A stretch of DNA of 30,076 nucleotides. Origin: a virus. How positions within the stretch are numbered: position 1 is the stretch's first letter; every line of letters begins with the position of its first letter. The stretch covers positions 1 through 30,076 of the IMG/VR virus record IMGVR_UViG_3300042893_002673; one strand, given 5' to 3'. Of this stretch, positions 29,442 to 30,076 are shown piece by piece. A model generated the notes under the pieces. That model was given only the letters and a program-made list of their open reading frames with translations. It had not been told where the DNA came from and did no database searches. The translations under genes were made by a program, and so were the position numbers.

Positions 29442-29867
29442 ATGCCCAACCTGATCGAAGACCGCTTGTCGTCGCTGCTTGCCGAATGGATCGATACCCA
29501 CCGGCCCGACGGGTTTCCCGGGTCCATCCCGGTCCACGTCGCCCGCCGAGATGAAATCCGCACCCGTCCGTGCGTGGTTCTCGACACCTCGGAATCCAAA
29601 CCAGTCCCGGCGATGCCGCACACCGCCCGCGTGAAGCTCGACGTGCATCTCTTTTCCCAGGTGGATGACACGCCTGCGGAGCTTCACGCCGGATGGGCGG
29701 GAAAACTCGTGACTCTCCTCCGCGACAAGGCGGCGATCCAATCCGACCTCGATTCGGAGACCTTCGTCCTTCACGACCTCATCGAGCGCGAGGGCAGCAC
29801 CACGCCGGACGAATCACGCGGCCGGGAAAGCGTGCTGAGCTACGAGGCCGTCGTCTCGGCCGTCTGA
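29442..29867 (+). CDS. Tail terminator-like protein (gpU position)
   Basis: A 141-residue protein with an alpha/beta layout seen in tail terminators: N-terminal helix (LIEDRLSSLLAEWIDTHRP), strands (IPVHVARRDEIRTRPCVVLD, ARVKLDVHLFSQVDD), helix (GWAGKLVTLLRDKAAIQ) and a C-terminal ESVLSYEAVVSAV. In lambda the equivalent gpU caps the growing tail. The call comes from position and fold-like pattern. TTGACG ends 16 nt before its ATG. Confidence 0.65.
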   Translation: MPNLIEDRLSSLLAEWIDTHRPDGFPGSIPVHVARRDEIRTRPCVVLDTSESKPVPAMPHTARVKLDVHLFSQVDDTPAELHAGWAGKLVTLLRDKAAIQSDLDSETFVLHDLIEREGSTTPDESRGRESVLSYEAVVSAV

Positions 29868-29894
29868 TGCGGTTGACACGCCGCACGCGGTCAA

Positions 29895-30076
29895 ATGGCC
29901 GCGACTTTCCTTGGCACCACCGGCAACTGGGGAATCCCGAACGATCAAGCGGGAATCCTCATCACCGACCTGTCCTTCGACTTCTCCAACCAGGAGAAGA
30001 CCGTCCTCGACAAGGCCGGCGAGATCATCGGCCTGTCGCTCTACCAGGAGAAGGTCGAGATCAAGCTCTCGGGCCT
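29895..30076 (+). CDS. Tail tube (major tail) protein, 3' end cut by window
   Basis: The visible 60 codons begin MAATFLGTTGNWGIPNDQAG and continue ILITDLSFDFSNQEKTVLDK. The gene runs off the window. Position directly after the tail terminator fits the gpV/tail tube gene. TTGACA (29873-29878) lies 16 nt before the ATG. Without the rest, family assignment is tentative. Confidence 0.6.
   Translation, partial: MAATFLGTTGNWGIPNDQAGILITDLSFDFSNQEKTVLDKAGEIIGLSLYQEKVEIKLSG

Noticed and set aside
5036-29878. Reading the TTGACA hexamers as ordinary -35 promoter boxes
   Set aside because: The matching -10 would fall on or inside the start codon region, and many hexamers lie within tightly packed operons; no TATAAT-like sequence is seen at the required distance.
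1-30076. CRISPR array, integrase gene, rRNA
   Set aside because: No regularly spaced repeats, no tyrosine or serine recombinase frame and no rRNA-like sequence were found on either strand.

Overview
The window looks like a prophage, or an integrated phage genome, of a tailed phage. It is inserted next to a decaying RHS/IS island in a high-GC bacterium. The RHS wording (the YLGLGT and DKYTGLDRFGR signatures) and the non-Shine-Dalgarno style of most starts suggest Verrucomicrobiota or the wider PVC group. This is inference, since no rRNA or host marker gene is present. No integrase and no clear att site are visible. The left edge of the phage is placed at about 2.25-2.6 kb from composition and gene content, and the phage runs off the right end of the window.

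Layout. (1) 1-2510: the 3' end of an RHS-family gene, a small secreted protein behind it, a broken IS5-like transposase, an RHS fragment and a short Tat-signal protein. This part is visibly more AT-rich at 1-1900. (2) 2597-4766: two unidentified minus-strand genes facing away from the phage early genes. Between them and the early operon (4880-5012) is a dense cluster of CCGGAC/GTCCGG sites including two perfect 14-bp palindromes, probably the phage control region. (3) 5060-11003: replication/recombination operon with a Sak4-like RecA-fold ATPase, a Cas4/RecB-like nuclease with an apparent Fe-S cluster, an SSB-like protein, an SF2 helicase and a primase-helicase. A structured, AT-richer gap at 11004-11249 is an origin candidate. 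(4) 11250-12678: small DNA-binding proteins, then a tRNA-like gene. (5) 12936-16958: accessory genes, namely a DUF559-like nuclease, a minus-strand amidoligase operon, a DUF2786 protein and small unknowns. (6) 16873-20911: AAA+ ATPase, ParB-like protein, ParB-ParB-methyltransferase, HAD hydrolase and a full-length CmoA homologue, tightly coupled and feeding directly into the terminase genes. (7) 20908-30076: lambda-type morphogenesis genes in canonical order: small terminase, GpA-type large terminase, lysis genes, small head protein, portal, S49 protease with nested scaffold, major capsid protein, terminator, head-tail connector genes, tail terminator and tail tube (cut by the window).

Two things stand out. 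First, a TTGAC(A/G/T) hexamer lies 13-18 nt before the start codon of eleven genes, too close to be the -35 box of those genes. It also marks an internal start inside the protease gene that would make the scaffold. Second, a phage CmoA homologue (the enzyme that makes carboxy-SAM) sits in one coupled cluster with a ParB-methyltransferase but with no CmoB. This raises the possibility of a carboxymethyl-type nucleic-acid modification.
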